Shown: piece after piece, positions 1-11,583 of the stretch
How positions within the stretch are numbered: position 1 is the first letter of the stretch
Layout of the letters: the number at the start of each line of letters is the position of its first letter
Assembly (NCBI GenBank): GCA_037367405.1
Contig: JAZKJV010009625.1
Span: 620,001-684,000 of the forward strand
Reading direction: 5' to 3'
DNA length: 64,000 nt
From: Ottelia alismoides
Taxonomy: Eukaryota; Streptophyta; Magnoliopsida; Alismatales; Hydrocharitaceae
Notes under the pieces: model-generated
Database searches by the model: none
Told to the model about the DNA's origin: nothing
The model's input: the letters and a program-made list of their open reading frames with translations, nothing else
Made by a program: the position numbers and the translations under genes

Positions 1-83
1 GCTCTTTGATTTTTTTTTGGATTTTTTCCTTGGCTTTCAGTTTCTTAATTTTTTCCTTTAGCTTTATTTCCCTTTAAGGTTAT
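1..83 (-). pseudogene. Left fragment of an old copia gag (lysine-rich tail)
   Basis: Read on the minus strand, this short stretch encodes a lysine-rich peptide in one frame with a single stop. That composition fits the basic region downstream of the UBN2 domain in copia gag. The matching N-terminal half of such a gag ends at about 28262 on the far side of the copia element at 84-28259, also on the minus strand, so I read the two as one gene split by that insertion. The fragment is too short to identify alone; the assignment rests on the context. Confidence 0.45.
79..83. repeat. Target-site duplication of the outer copia element (left)
   Basis: GTTAT here faces CTTAT at 28260-28264, immediately outside the other LTR. 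Four of five bases match (TTAT shared), as expected for a 5-bp copia target duplication after some decay. Confidence 0.6.
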
Positions 84-2596
84 TGAAGGATATGGAATTA
101 TCCTCAAGCGCATCACAGAAGCTTGATCGTCGTATCGGATACGACGCAGAACGACTAGTCGTACTAGTTGTTCTGTACAGTGGAATTTAAAAAATTTTCA
201 TGCGATGAAACCACATGATCCAAGAACGATTCTCGGATCGTTTCATCTATAACCACAACAAGTATAGAAGAATACCTCTTGAAGTGTGGTTGATCAAGTC
301 TCTAAAGAAAGAGACCTCCTATCTCAAGTCCGATCGTCGGTAAGACCGCTTGCGAGCGAGGGGATGAACCGCGTAGTCCTCGCAATCCAAGAAGATGGTT
401 CAAGCACGGTTGCTCCTGATCTCATCGTACGAGATCGAACGTCTCCTTCGTGAGCGTAGCACTCCAAGAAGACGGAGAATCTAAGAACGTCGAGGCGGCG
501 GCGTGGTGGCGAGAGCGTCGACGAGTCTCTCCACTAGGGTTTGGTGGACGGCCGCCAAGAAGAGGGAGAGAGGGTTGGCGTGTGAGAAGAGAATGAGAGA
601 GAGAGAGAGCTTCAATATTGCATAGCCTTATAGAGCATGGTATGCCTCTCTATTTATAGGATTTTGGGATCCATGGATCTCAATCCATAAGACATATAAA
701 ATCAATGGATGAGATTGATTTATGTCTAATCCAATGGTCAAGATTGTTGTTGGTAAAATCAACAAATTTAGATTAAAATATATTTGACAAAATCAAATAT
801 ATATCAATCCTAAATTATACCAATAAATAAGGAGAGAATATACATGGAGATTACATCTCCATGTACAATCCATGTGGACGGCCACCCAATCCAATTAGGA
901 ATTGGGTGCCGCCCACTCCTTCCATACGGAGGGCAATCTCATGATATTTCATGAGATTGCATATCTCCATAGAAATCTTCTTATTTATTTCCAACAACTT
1001 TTGTTGGATTTTATTCTTCAATAATAATTACAATTATATTTGAGAATATTGCAATCTTGCCACTGAAAAATTGTGAATCATATTCACAACCCAAAACAAC
1101 ACATAATTTACATTGTCAATTAATTACACAACGTGTATCCAATACACATAATAATTAATCAACAAATATAAATTATAATTAGCTCTCTCTAATACATTAT
1201 AAATCACATTTATAATATATTATGAATAATTGGATATTTCTATCCACATTATTCTTATCCATAATAATTTAATCATATTTAATTATATTGGATAATTTCT
1301 TCACACATCAAAATGATTAAATCACATTTAATCATTAGTTCTTCGTTGCTTAGATCTTTTGGAATTATTCTCAAACCCTTCAAGAATAATGCGATCTCTC
1401 CTCAGATCCTTGGAGATAAGGACAGTGCGATTGTATTGTTCCACGTATAGTGACTTGGATGTTGAGATCATATCTCAAATCCAGATCCCATGGACCTCTC
1501 ACTGATACTTGATCAAATCAAGACCGTAGACCTAATCTTCTCATTGCATCTGAATCTCATTCAGATCAATGTCCAGTTCATGGACTAAGATTAGGTTACT
1601 TCTCTAATGAGAAGAGTCACTAAAATCCAAACCTGTTTCATCACTCCCTCAGAATGGAAGCGTCATGGTTATACAATCGTTTATGATCACATTACCCTCA
1701 GGTATTCCCAATACATGTACATCCTGCATACTGGAAGACTTATGATCATTCTGAAGATAAAGATCACTTTTACACTGTCATCTTCAGGGTTTGATCATTA
1801 AGTTTCTCAATCTTGGTTACTGGGATTTGGTATAGATCATATGCATTCCCAAAGCATATATATTACCTTCAAATTCATGTCATGCATCAAAAGCACGATG
1901 ACCATGCATGGAATTTGATCAGTCCCAACACCTCATGAGTGAGCTCATGTGTTCTGGTTCACAAGTGAACCTGTATGATCCCTTTGAGAGATCGTATTAC
2001 TCATATGTCCATACATGCACACCAGCTCGCCGGTGTATAGACCTTGGTTAGGTCATCAACCTATTGGTCTGTCAAATGTACACACTTAGACATATAGCAA
2101 CACATCTGTCTCCGGTCAGAGGATGCATGCCTATGTTGTGACAGTATTCAACATAGGTCTTTGGTTATCTCGATCTCGTTAAGTCAACCCATTGACTCAA
2201 CTAACCTGACACCTCCGAATCACTATTCCCATGCAGAGGACCTGCATCAAGAGGTCAGTCAGATATCAGCCATCTGAGAGAGGATTGCCATCTCCTACTC
2301 AGGCTGAAGATCATCACTTAACAATCATTTGACGATGCTTGATGAGTCCTCTATCTAACTCCTTAGATATTCATCCAAGCATCAGCCTCTATGATTCATT
2401 TAATGAATCAACGGCTGTATGATTATCAAGTTGGCCATGGTACATAACCCTTATTGTACAGAGGGACCCTATAGTGCATTCATTCATTCAATCTCAGAAA
2501 TGGAGTGAAAAATAATCAATAACTTTCATTAATAATTTATTCATTACAATAACATTTATTGTAGAAATGGTTCGCTTGGAGCTCACATTGCTAATA
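84..2596 (-). repeat. 3' LTR of the outer copia element
   Basis: 2513 bp, nearly collinear with 25748-28259. In plus-strand reading it starts TGAAGGATATGG and ends TTGCTAATA; the other copy ends TTGCTAACA, so the terminal CA is mutated here. In element orientation it begins TGTTAG-like and ends TTCA. It contains a TATA box, a TC-rich stretch downstream of it, and a more GC-rich R/U5-like part near 300-560. At 2.5 kb it is very long for a copia LTR. Confidence 0.93.
651..658 (-). promoter_or_regulatory. TATA box in the copia LTR (left copy)
   Basis: On the minus strand this reads TATAAATA. About 30 to 60 bp downstream comes a pyrimidine-rich CTCTCTCTCT stretch typical of plant transcription start regions. 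The motif is kept in the other LTR at 26313-26320. It probably marks the U3/R border. Confidence 0.6.
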
Positions 2597-2606
2597 ATCT
2601 CCCACT
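2597..2606 (-). promoter_or_regulatory. Polypurine tract of the outer copia element
   Basis: On the minus strand this reads AGTGGGAGAT directly before the 3' LTR. It is the usual copia second-strand primer position and type. Confidence 0.8.
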
Positions 2607-2611
2607 AACCC

Positions 2612-4320
2612 TCAGAACCATTCAGGTACAATCCTTAAACCCATACTCATTACATGCTGGTCAAAAACCTTCTATGTCAGAGGTTTGGTAAGAGGATCAG
2701 CAACGTTGTCGGCAAAGGCCACCTTGGTGATGATGATGTCACTACGATTTTCAATCTCCCGAATGACGTGGTATTTCCTTTCCACGTACTTGCTCTTCTG
2801 ATGCCATCTGGGTTCCTTTGCCTGGGAAATGGCTCCCGTGTTATCGCAGAGTAGCAGGATGGGAGTGTCAGAGGAAACTACGCCAAGCTTCAGGACGAAC
2901 TTGCGCAACCACTCCGCCTCCTTTGCAGCATCCGATGCGGCAATGTATTCAGCTTCTGTTGTTGAATATGCAGTAGTGTCCTGCTTCTTGCTTCTCCAGC
3001 TCACAGCACCACCATTCAACGAGAACACAAAACCTGATGTCGACTTTCGATCATCTACATCCGATTGGAAGTCAGAATCTGTATATCCCAAGATTTGGAG
3101 ATCACCATCTCCATAGACCAAGATGTAATCTTCCGTCCGTCTTAGATATTTAAATATATTCTTTACTTCATTCCAGTGTTGTTCTCCATACCAGGATTGG
3201 TAACGACATACCACTCCCACTGCATGGCAGATATCTGGCCTAGTGCACATCATGGTATACATTAAGCTTCCTACGGCTGATGCATAAGGATATCCAGCCA
3301 TGGACTTCTTTTCCTCAACAGTTTGAGGAGCCATTCCATTAGACAGGTGGATACCATGTCTTAAGGGTAGGAATCCTTTCTTAGAACTATCCATACGGAA
3401 TCGTTCAAGAATCTTCTTAATGTATCCGTGTTGTGACAATCCCAAAATCCTCTTTTCTCGTTTTCTGAACAACTTCAGGCCTAAGATGTAAGAGGCTTCT
3501 CCAAGATCTTTCATCTCAAAGGTATGGGATATCCAAATCTTTACACTGGTCGTCATCCCTGTATCATTCCCAATGATAAGGATGTCATCTACGTAAAGCA
3601 CGATGAATACAATGGCGCTCCCACTAAGCTTCTTGTATACACAAGGTTCATCAGGATTTTACACAAAATCATAACTCTTTATGGTTTCGTCAAATCTGAT
3701 GTTCCAGCTACGAGAAGCTTGCTTGAGCCCATAGATGGATTTTTTCAGCTTGCATACTTTGCCATCCTCAGTCATGAAGCCCTGGGGCTGCTCCATGTAG
3801 ATGTCCTCCTCGAGGTATCCATTGAGGAAAGATGTCTTGACGTCCATCTGCCAGATGTCGTAGTCAAGATATGCAGCTATAGCTAGCAGTGTCCTGATGG
3901 ATTTAAGCATAGCCACAGGAGAGAATGTCTCATCGTAATCGATGCCTTCTCTCTGTGTGTAGCCCTTGGCCACTAGCCGTGCCTTGAAAGTCTCTACTTT
4001 CCCATCATGTCCCCTCTTTCTCTTGAAGATCCATTTACACCCAATGGATTTTACCCCTTTAGGCGGATCCTCTAGGGTCCATACACCATTCTTATGCATG
4101 GAGTCAATCTCTGACTTCATTGCTAGAATCCATCTATCCATGTCTTGATCCGCGAGTGCTTCATCAAATGAAGTAGGATCAATGTCAGTCTCACTTGACA
4201 CATGGAATCCATACCTTTCAGGTGGTGCAACCACCCTCGAACTCCTTCGAAGAGGTAAGGGTGTTTCATCTATATTTATCTCTTCAGTTTCTGGTCTAGG
4301 AAGCTCAGAATCGTCAAGGG
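2612..4320 (-). pseudogene. Copia pol: reverse transcriptase and RNase H (broken)
   Basis: RT and RNase H of the outer copia element, read leftwards. The first part (4234 to 3659) holds the RT entry with CKWIFKRK, KARLVAKGYTQ, DVKTSFLNGYLEEDIYM and SIYGLKQA. An in-frame TAA at 3659-3661 precedes the YVDDIL active-site motif near 3600. RNase H follows, with TEAEYIAASDAAKEAEWL, LLCDNTGAI and the end motif ADPLTKPL. A second stop at 2672-2674 falls just after that motif, and the natural end appears to be the TGA at 2612-2614. A frameshift near 4310-4325 separates this part from integrase. The family reaction is copying element RNA into cDNA and removing the RNA strand; this copy cannot do so because of the breaks. 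Confidence 0.92.
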
Positions 4321-5340
4321 ATCAATGAGTTCCTCTACTTCATTATTGTCTTGACCTTTAAGGAAATCATTCTCCAGAAACTTCACATCTCTAGAAACAA
4401 AAATCTTTTGGGTCTCAGGGTGATAAAACTGGTATCCAATACCATCTTTAACATACCCAATGAAGTAACACTCACGAGAGCGAGATTCTAGCTTACTTGC
4501 GTCCACGTTCTTCGCATGGACCAAGCAACCCCAAACCCTCAAGTGATTAACACTAGGTTTGGTTCCATACCAGAGCTCATGAGGAGTCTTAGGTATGGAT
4601 TTGTTAGGAATCTTATTCAGGATATATATTGCAGTCTCTACTGCATATCCCCAGAAACTAAGAGGTAAATGTGCTTTGCTCATCATTGAACGGACAATGT
4701 CCATGATGGTCCTGATGCGTCTTTCAACAACACCATTAAGTTGGGGAGTTCCAGGAGGAGTGAGATTGGAAACAATTCCATTCTCCTTAAGGTATTCCTT
4801 GAATTCATCCGAGAGGTACTCGCCACCTCGATCAGATCGAATCGGCTTAATCTTCCTATCGGTTTGGTTCTCAACCAAAGCCTTGAATTCTTTGAACTTT
4901 TCAAAGGTTTCAGGCTTATGACGTAATAGGAAGACAAACCCGTATCGCGAATGGTCATCAATAAACGTCAAATAATATCGATATCCATTTTGAGTCGCGG
5001 TACTGAAGGGACCACATACATTGGTATGTATTAGGTCAATAATACCTTCGCATCTTGTAACCTAGTTACGGAAAGGCATCCTAGTCATTTTACCTCGAAT
5101 ACAATGTTCACAGGTAGGCAAAGACTGAACCTGTAGAAAATCTAAAGGTCCATCCTTTATCAATCTGTTGATCCTATCAACAGACAAATGACCAAGCCAT
5201 TGATGCCAAATCATATTCGAATGATTTTTATTTTCCCTGGATCTCTTTGGGTTTTTATTAGTGGTTGTAACATTCATGACATTCTCATTAATGTACAATT
5301 CATAGAGTCCTCCAGAAGTTAAAATACCCTCTGCAATATA
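4276..5340 (-). pseudogene. Copia pol: GAG-pre-integrase and integrase (broken)
   Basis: The region from 5340 to about 5070 carries the pre-integrase HHCC segment (WHQWLGHLS followed by CEHCIRGKM). An in-frame stop at 5062-5064 follows. The integrase core then runs open to 4276 with TFIDDHSRYGFVF, a second aspartate in SDRGGEYLS and the glutamate in the PQLNGVVERR segment. After it come WGYAVETAIYILNKIPN and the capping motif HLRVWGCLVHAK. The final residues before 4276 are out of frame, because a frameshift near 4310-4325 moves the reading into the linker before RT. Integrase normally joins the cDNA to the host chromosome. Confidence 0.92.
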
Positions 5341-6094
5341 TTAATCATAATGATTTATGACTAATTTATTACAGAACATGAATGAATATCCACTTCTAAC
5401 TAGCTTAGATACATATATTAGATTCTTTCTAACTTCAGGTACATAAAGACACTCTTTAAGTATAAGGACTCTACCACTAGATAATGATAGTCGACAAGTC
5501 CCGACGGCCACTGCTGCAACACTTGCATCAGATCCCATCTGGATGACTATCTCCCCTTCTTCAAGACTTCTAGTTTCCTGAAACAAATGCAACAAATTGC
5601 ACACATGAACAGAAGCACCAGAGTCTACAACCCAACTTCCTTCTCGTCCGACGAGAAAGCTAGTTTCAATGATGAAAGTAGATTTTATACCTGCTGGGGC
5701 TTTACCTTTGTCTGACGACTTCAGGTATTCCGGACAGTTACGCCTCCAGTGCCCCAGCTTTTTGCAATGGTGACAGACGTCGATTTTCTTCGATGCCATT
5801 AGAGTGGATGCATTGGAAGAAGAGCCAACACCTTGTCCCTTCTTCTTTCTCTTCTGGGCCGGACCCTTCCGAGAACCTTGCTTCCGACCGCGCTTCCTTC
5901 TGACCTGTGCAACCATTGCACTGCCAGCAGGACCATCCTTCTTCATTACGTCTTCCGCAGATTTTAATGCAGTAAGAAGACCAACACTTGTCAATTCCAT
6001 CTTGTTCATGTGGAATGACACAACAAAGTTATTGAAAGACTTGGACAACGACAACAGAATGAAGTCAGCTTGCATGTCTGCATCCATGGTTGCC
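5341..6094 (-). pseudogene. Copia gag C-terminal half, zinc knuckle and protease (broken)
   Basis: This is the part of gag-pro downstream of the gypsy insertion, read leftwards. A helical gag segment with SLSKSFNNFVVSFHMNK comes first, then a basic region, then a CCHC zinc knuckle (CHHCKKLGHWRRNC, about 5775-5734). The protease active site WVVDSGASVHVC lies near 5630-5600. A stop at 5341-5343 ends the frame just before the pre-integrase segment, which continues in the same frame. The first few codons upstream of 6094 in the long open frame come from the gypsy LTR and are not gag. The N-terminal half is at 23576-24014. Confidence 0.92.
6090..6094. repeat. Target-site duplication of the gypsy element (left)
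   Basis: TTGCC here faces TTGTC at 23576-23580. Four of five bases match, and both sit directly outside LTRs that begin TG and end CA. The site lies inside the copia gag reading frame. Confidence 0.8.
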
Positions 6095-9000
6095 TGATGA
6101 ATACCCATTCATCACTCTTTATTCTTATATTTTAGCTACAAAAACCTTTGCAAATGCATGTAGATATGTGTAAATACAAATAATTACCAAAAGCATGCAT
6201 TGTGTAAAAACCTATAATTAGCATGTTTTTGTGCAAAAATAAAAGAATAAAGAGTAAAAAGAAAAAGAGGGAAATATTTAGAATAAATATTGAGCAACCT
6301 AACCCAAGGGAGGGCTCAGCATGGGCCTGACCGCATAAAAGCCAAAGTAGAGGGAGATAGGGGCTCATGTGTAAATATTTATAAATAAAAATATTTTTCC
6401 TCACAAAAATAGCCCAAAATATGCTTGTAAATACTTGTACATATTTATAAGTATAAAAACAAAAGAAAAAGGGTAAAAATCAAAAAGAACAAAAACCACA
6501 CTTTCATCATGTACATAAACCACTCTTATATATTTAATTAACCTTATAAATAAATAAAATTAATTTCCCAAATTTTTGTAAATATTCTATGTTATATAAT
6601 GTAAATAAATTAAATAAAAACAATTAAAACAAAAACAAAATAAAAATAATAAAATTAAAAATACAAAAACATATTGTAAATATACCATGTATATAAGTGT
6701 ATATATGTATTTATTTTACCTATGTATATAAATAATAAAAATAAAATAAAAATATTTTTTTATTCCTTATTTTATAATGAAAATAAATAAAATATAAAAT
6801 AGGAATAAAATTGCACAAAAATAATAATTAAAAAAATCAATCAAAAATTAAAAAAACCTAATTATGTACATATACTTATATAGTACATACTATGTATATA
6901 CCTTATTTTTATTTCTAAAAATTAATTAAAAATCACAAAAAAAATAGAAAAAAATAAAAGAAAAATATTTTGTGTTTTGATTTTTTACTAAATCGGCCCC
7001 TAGCTACCCTTAATTTTCACTTCAAGATCCAGCCACGTGGCCTGTTTCTATTGGGTCCTGGGGATGTTGACCGCCCGGTCAACTACCCCCCAGGACCACT
7101 CCACTCGGGTCCTTAGCGGGTTCCCTACTTCTCGGATTTTCCCCCGCTAAACCCGAGTGCCTACCACCTAAACCCCGGGTCCGAATCCTTAATGACACAT
7201 CCGACATCCTCGCCGGAGCCGCATCCTCGGGATCCGCGCGCTTCCATGCCCTACCCGACCTCGTCTTCCCGGACCCTCGCCCATATTTAGCTCGAGCTCC
7301 GCCACCCTAATTCTCCATTTTTGGCCATTCGAATCCTTCACCTGTGAGCTCCAGTGAGTGCGCGAGAGTGACAACTCGCGTCCGAGCCTATCGAAGCGAG
7401 GAGAGGAAGAGAATCCATCGATCCGGCGAGCTACGCCGCCGTTGCTCCGCCACCAGCGTGAGCACCGAGCCTCGGAGGGAGACGCTCCTCGAGGCGACGA
7501 CCAGGGGCTTCCTGAGCTCCTCCCCAGTCTCTTCGACCACCCAGGTATCCCCTTAGGCTTTCCTTTTTCGCTGATTTCCATTTACCCCCAAATCGCTCCG
7601 CCGCCGTCCATCGTCGATTCCCATCGCTTCCGACTACCATTCGATCATCGGGCATCGCCATAGCCCTCGCCGACTTTCCGCGCACCTTCTTCACCCCTCC
7701 ATCCAACCCAGCTCGCACAGGAGCTGGGATTCGAGCTTCACCGTCCGCCCTTCGCTGGAGCTCGTCCATCTCGCCCCATCGTCCACCGTCACTTCGCCTA
7801 ACCGGGTCGAGGCAGTTTGCCCTCGACCCGCGAGTCTCCTGGATAGCTTTGCAGGTTAAAGGAAGGCCATCTGAGGCCTTTCGACATCAGGCCAGGAGGC
7901 GCAGCTCCGCCGACCTCGCCAGAGCCCCTCGGAGCTCGGTTGGATCATCGGAGCCCACCACCAGCTGCGGGACACCCTTGCGGAGCTTCTCCGACCTTCA
8001 GGCGCAGCAGAGGAGCCCCGGAGCGAAGCCAACGGGCCGGCGAACCTCGCCGGTCATCTGTTCTTCGAGGACCCTCCTCTACCGTTTGATCACTCCTCCA
8101 GCTCCAGACGTCATCAGGGCCGTCCATCTCTGGAGCATCCATCACCGCTCGATCCGAGGAGGGGAGATCTGGATCGCCCATCGTTCGCCACCATCAGATC
8201 CTCCACGTGGCGCGCATCCAACAATCCGCGTAATAAAGGGTAATTTACCCTTAGGCCCTCTTTAGTATTTTATTTCGCTTTTAGTCTTGTAATTAAGTAG
8301 TGTAGTTGTTTAAGTTTTGGGATATTTGCATAGAGACCCTGGTGCTTGTCTTTATTTGCCGTTATACCCCTGTACATGGTCTGACACGTGCTTCGTCACG
8401 TGGTTTCTCTAGGTATTTTACATTTCATGCCCTTGTAGTTCTGGATGTTAACAGTTGAATGGAACTTTTAGTTTATTTGCATTTATACCCCTGTGCGTGA
8501 TATATTTCCACATGTACGTGATATTTTGGGTATTTTGCAGATAAGCCCCTGGACTTTTGGTACATGTTACCAATAAGCCCTCGGAACTTATTTTTATTAC
8601 ATTTGGGTCCCTGAGTGCCTCAGGCACGTGCGACGCGCGTGACTTCCTGGGTTAATTGCACCAGACCCCCCAGACTCTTGGGTATTTGCACTTTGGTCCC
8701 TATGCACAATGCCCCCTCTTTATTTTTGAATAAAATAGCAAATCACCTCCAAATATAATGAAAATTGGACACATGGCTCCTGCCATGATGTAAATTTTTC
8801 TATAAATTTTGGAGACATTTTCGTCACTGTTTGATATTTTTAAAAAATCAAAAACATTTATTTTTGCTACTGTCTAACTTTAAAAATCACAAAAAATATT
8901 AAGTAGTGTCCAAAAATTACAAAAAAATTGTCTACTGTCCATTTTGATGTGTTTGCTTTTCTAGCCAATTTTGGCTATTTTTCATTTCTTAAAACCACTA

Positions 9001-9661
9001 AAAATTGAAAAACACCTAAAAACTTATAAAAATTCTAATAATTAAACCAAAAATCCAAAAATAATAAAATAGCTGCCTAAATTTTCCTTGTTTTATTCTC
9101 TTTATAGGAAAATTACCTCCCAGCTAATTTGGGGGTTTGAATATTTTATCTAGGCCCTTTGAGCTCGGCTGGACAATACCTTTGATTTCAGCTACTGTTT
9201 GATTTTTAGAAAATTCAATAAACATCAGAAAATTCTCAAAAATTCACCAAAAACACTAAAAAATATAAAACACATAAAAAATTTTTGTTTAAATTTTTGG
9301 TTGATTTTTAGTGCCTTAAATAAATTGTTGAAGTGTGTGTTTCTTTACTTTTCTTATTTTCTTAATTCATTAACAATCCAAAAAAAAATCTTAAATAATT
9401 AAAAATCACCAAAAACATTTTCTCCTTTTATTTTATCTCTTCTTTTGACTACTTCGTAGGCCAAGAGGCCAACCCGTGCTCCTTGAGTTCGACCCTGGTC
9501 GCTATACCAGGTTAAATAAATAGCAAGACCGCTATTTTGCGTTTTTGATCGATTTTATCTATTATTAGTGGTCTGATTTTTTCTTGATTGACTTAGCTGA
9601 GTGACCGAGGTCACAACGACCATCTAGATACCTTTGCCTTAGTCGCTCGGCCTCGTCATCA
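6095..9661 (+). repeat. 5' LTR of the gypsy element
   Basis: 3567 bp, starting TGATGAATACCC and ending CGTCATCA. It has three compositional zones: an AT-rich U3-like part to about 7000, a GC-rich core at about 7010-8260, and an AT-rich tail with repeated TTTGCA/CCCTG modules. The same order is kept in the 3' LTR. The extreme 5' end forms a short perfect inverted repeat (TGATGAAT, four bases, ATTCATCA). Confidence 0.95.
7010..8260 (+). other. GC-rich, leader-like core of the gypsy LTR
   Basis: This block is strongly GC-rich compared with both sides and recurs in the 3' LTR at about 20920-22180. It contains a weak TATA-like CATATTTAG at 7282-7290. A CAG/GT donor-like site follows at 7544/7545 and a GCTTTGCAG acceptor-like end at 7853; the same sites are kept at 21459/21460 and 21769. 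Open frames exist on both strands but are explained by GC content and differ between the two LTR copies. I read it as promoter plus spliced leader of the element RNA, which is inference. Confidence 0.45.
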
Positions 9662-9664
9662 GAA

Positions 9665-9682
9665 TGGCGCCGTTGGCGGGGA
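9665..9682 (+). promoter_or_regulatory. Primer binding site (tRNA-Asp type) of the gypsy element
   Basis: TGGCGCCGTTGGCGGGGA starts three bases after the 5' LTR. Apart from one base it is complementary to the 3' end of plant tRNA-Asp (the ...CAACGGCGCCA end). Athila-type elements are known to use this primer. Confidence 0.85.
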
Positions 9683-9752
9683 GCACGGCTTAGTAGTCGC
9701 TTTTTGAGTTTTTCCGCGGCTTTTTCTTTGCGCGGCTTTTTGTATAGCTTCC

Positions 9753-9801
<49 letters not shown>

Positions 9802-11073
9802 CTGATATTTTTATAATAATTTGGTTTGTGACACTTGCTCTTTTTCTTGCGAGGGCCCGAGGACCGCGGAGGTGACTTTCGAGGAGCCGGCGCAACCGCA
9901 GGATTCGGAGGCGGCTCCCTTCTGCACGGAGCCGCAGGAGAGAGCGAGAGAGAGAGAGTTGAGTGGGTGGGGTTTAGATTAGACCTTCGATTATTATTGT
10001 AATAATACAGGGACTCAGAGACTGGACCTTTGGACTGTGATTGGACTTAGCGGGTCTGTTTCGCCGAGCACCGGTGTGCTCGGGGGACCCTTATGAGTTT
10101 TTCGTGGCTTTTTACGCGGTTTTGTTTTCTTCTCTTTTTACTGCCTTTTCCGGTGTTTACGTGGTTTTTGATCGAGCCCCTAGCCGTAGGATTTTCTGCT
10201 TGATTGTGACGTAACTCATAGGATCCAAACACCCTAATATAATTGCCTGTTCCTATAGTGCGGTAATTGGATCTATAATAAAAATAATAATAAAATAGCC
10301 GTTCCATCACCTCCGAGCCTACGCGCCGCGAGACCACCCCGTCAAGCGCTACTCTTGAACTCGACCTGTCGAGAACAGGAGGGGTGGGTCTAGACCGGAC
10401 CCTTTGGATTGGAGGCTGGTGGTCGGCTAGCCGTTCTTTCGAGTAGCACTGCTGTTTAGGGAATCGGTTTTCCGCCTGCACCATTTAGCTAGTTTATTTC
10501 CTGTCTTTAAATTCTGCGCGGATCACTTGCATGTAGAGTGCCGGAGACAAGCTACGCATTTCTATCTCAGCATGCATCATTGATTTCATCACGCATCGGC
10601 TTTTTCATCTTCTCCCCCCTGTTTTGGACTTAATAACCAGGAGAACCGAAAAATTCGTTAGGCGTTTGTTTTCTATTTGAAAAATATTAAAAAGAAAAAT
10701 CATAAAATTGGGATTGGATAAAGCTATTGACCCTAAAAGACACTCATCCTAAAAATTTGTCTTGGGGAGAGCAACCCCCTCATTGTATGGTTTGGATGCG
10801 CGAGAGAGTAACCCGCACCTTAGGTAGAGCCCTCCGGTGCTATTTCTAGCTGACTACCGACTCTTCCGTGCGGGTCAGTCGGTTGGAGTAGCATCGGGTA
10901 TCCCAACAGGTCACGTAAGCGCTCTGATATCTTGTGTGTTCACCTAATAAAAATTGACAAGATAATTTGACCGAGCTTTTACGGTCTTCAGCTCGCGTTG
11001 CGTTGGTGAACCGGGGGTTTGCATTCTGATTATAGTTTCTCCAGATCTCATCCGCACTACTCGCCAGATCAAG
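9683..11073 (+). other. Untranslated leader of the gypsy element
   Basis: About 1.4 kb between primer site and gag. It contains an AT dinucleotide run and no open frame that resembles a protein. The frame on the minus strand at 10047-10484 has no recognisable features. The leader ends at the gag start near 11074. Confidence 0.7.
9756..9799. repeat. AT dinucleotide microsatellite, 22 units
   Basis: Perfect alternating AT inside the gypsy leader. It is a simple repeat and likely variable in length between copies. Confidence 0.95.
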
Positions 11074-11529
11074 ATGATGGGTAGACGCTCTCTTAGGCAG
11101 CCTCTGGCTGCACCGCTTTCGGGCACGTCTACCCGATCATCTAGGTTGGTCCGCGAGAGCCAAGACCAGCTCTCCGAGCCCGAGTACGATTCCGCCCTGT
11201 TCCCCCTCGACCCCCTTTCTTTCGGTTCTGAGAGACATGAGCCCGAGGAGAGATTAGCAGATTTGACAGCACCTGAGTTGGGCTCATTTGATTTTGCAGA
11301 CGTTATGGCTGGCAGTTCTGAGGATCACCCCGGAGGTCCACGAGGAGAGCAGCATTTTGTCATGGACCAGGGAGCGATCAACTCCACCCTGATTGCCTCT
11401 TTAGAGACCGTTCAGCAGCAGTTGAGAGATCAGGGAGCTTTCATGATTGAGATGAGGAGAGAGTTGGAGCGACTCAGAGCAGAGAGAGATCAGAGCGAGC
11501 CTGAGGACGGACCAGATGCAGAGGGACGA

Positions 11530-11583
11530 GCCGCAGCAGCCGCAGCAGCAGCAGCAGCCGCCGCCGCAGCGGCAGCCGCTGCG
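11530..11583 (+). repeat. Polyalanine-coding tract in gag
   Basis: Eighteen consecutive alanine codons using GCA, GCC, GCG and GCT mixed, so it is not a simple perfect trinucleotide run. It lies just before the capsid-like domain. Confidence 0.9.

Noticed and set aside
7189..7581. Minus-strand open frame in the gypsy LTR core, also present at 21104-21496
   Set aside because: Both copies exist because the LTR is duplicated. The frame has no domain, lies antisense to element transcription and is explained by high GC content.
7849..8265. Plus-strand open frame after the splice-like acceptor in the 5' LTR
   Set aside because: The corresponding 3' LTR sequence does not keep the same start and frame, so it is not under protein selection.
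10047..10484. 145-residue minus-strand frame in the gypsy leader
   Set aside because: No recognisable motif, opposite to the element, and not needed to explain the region.
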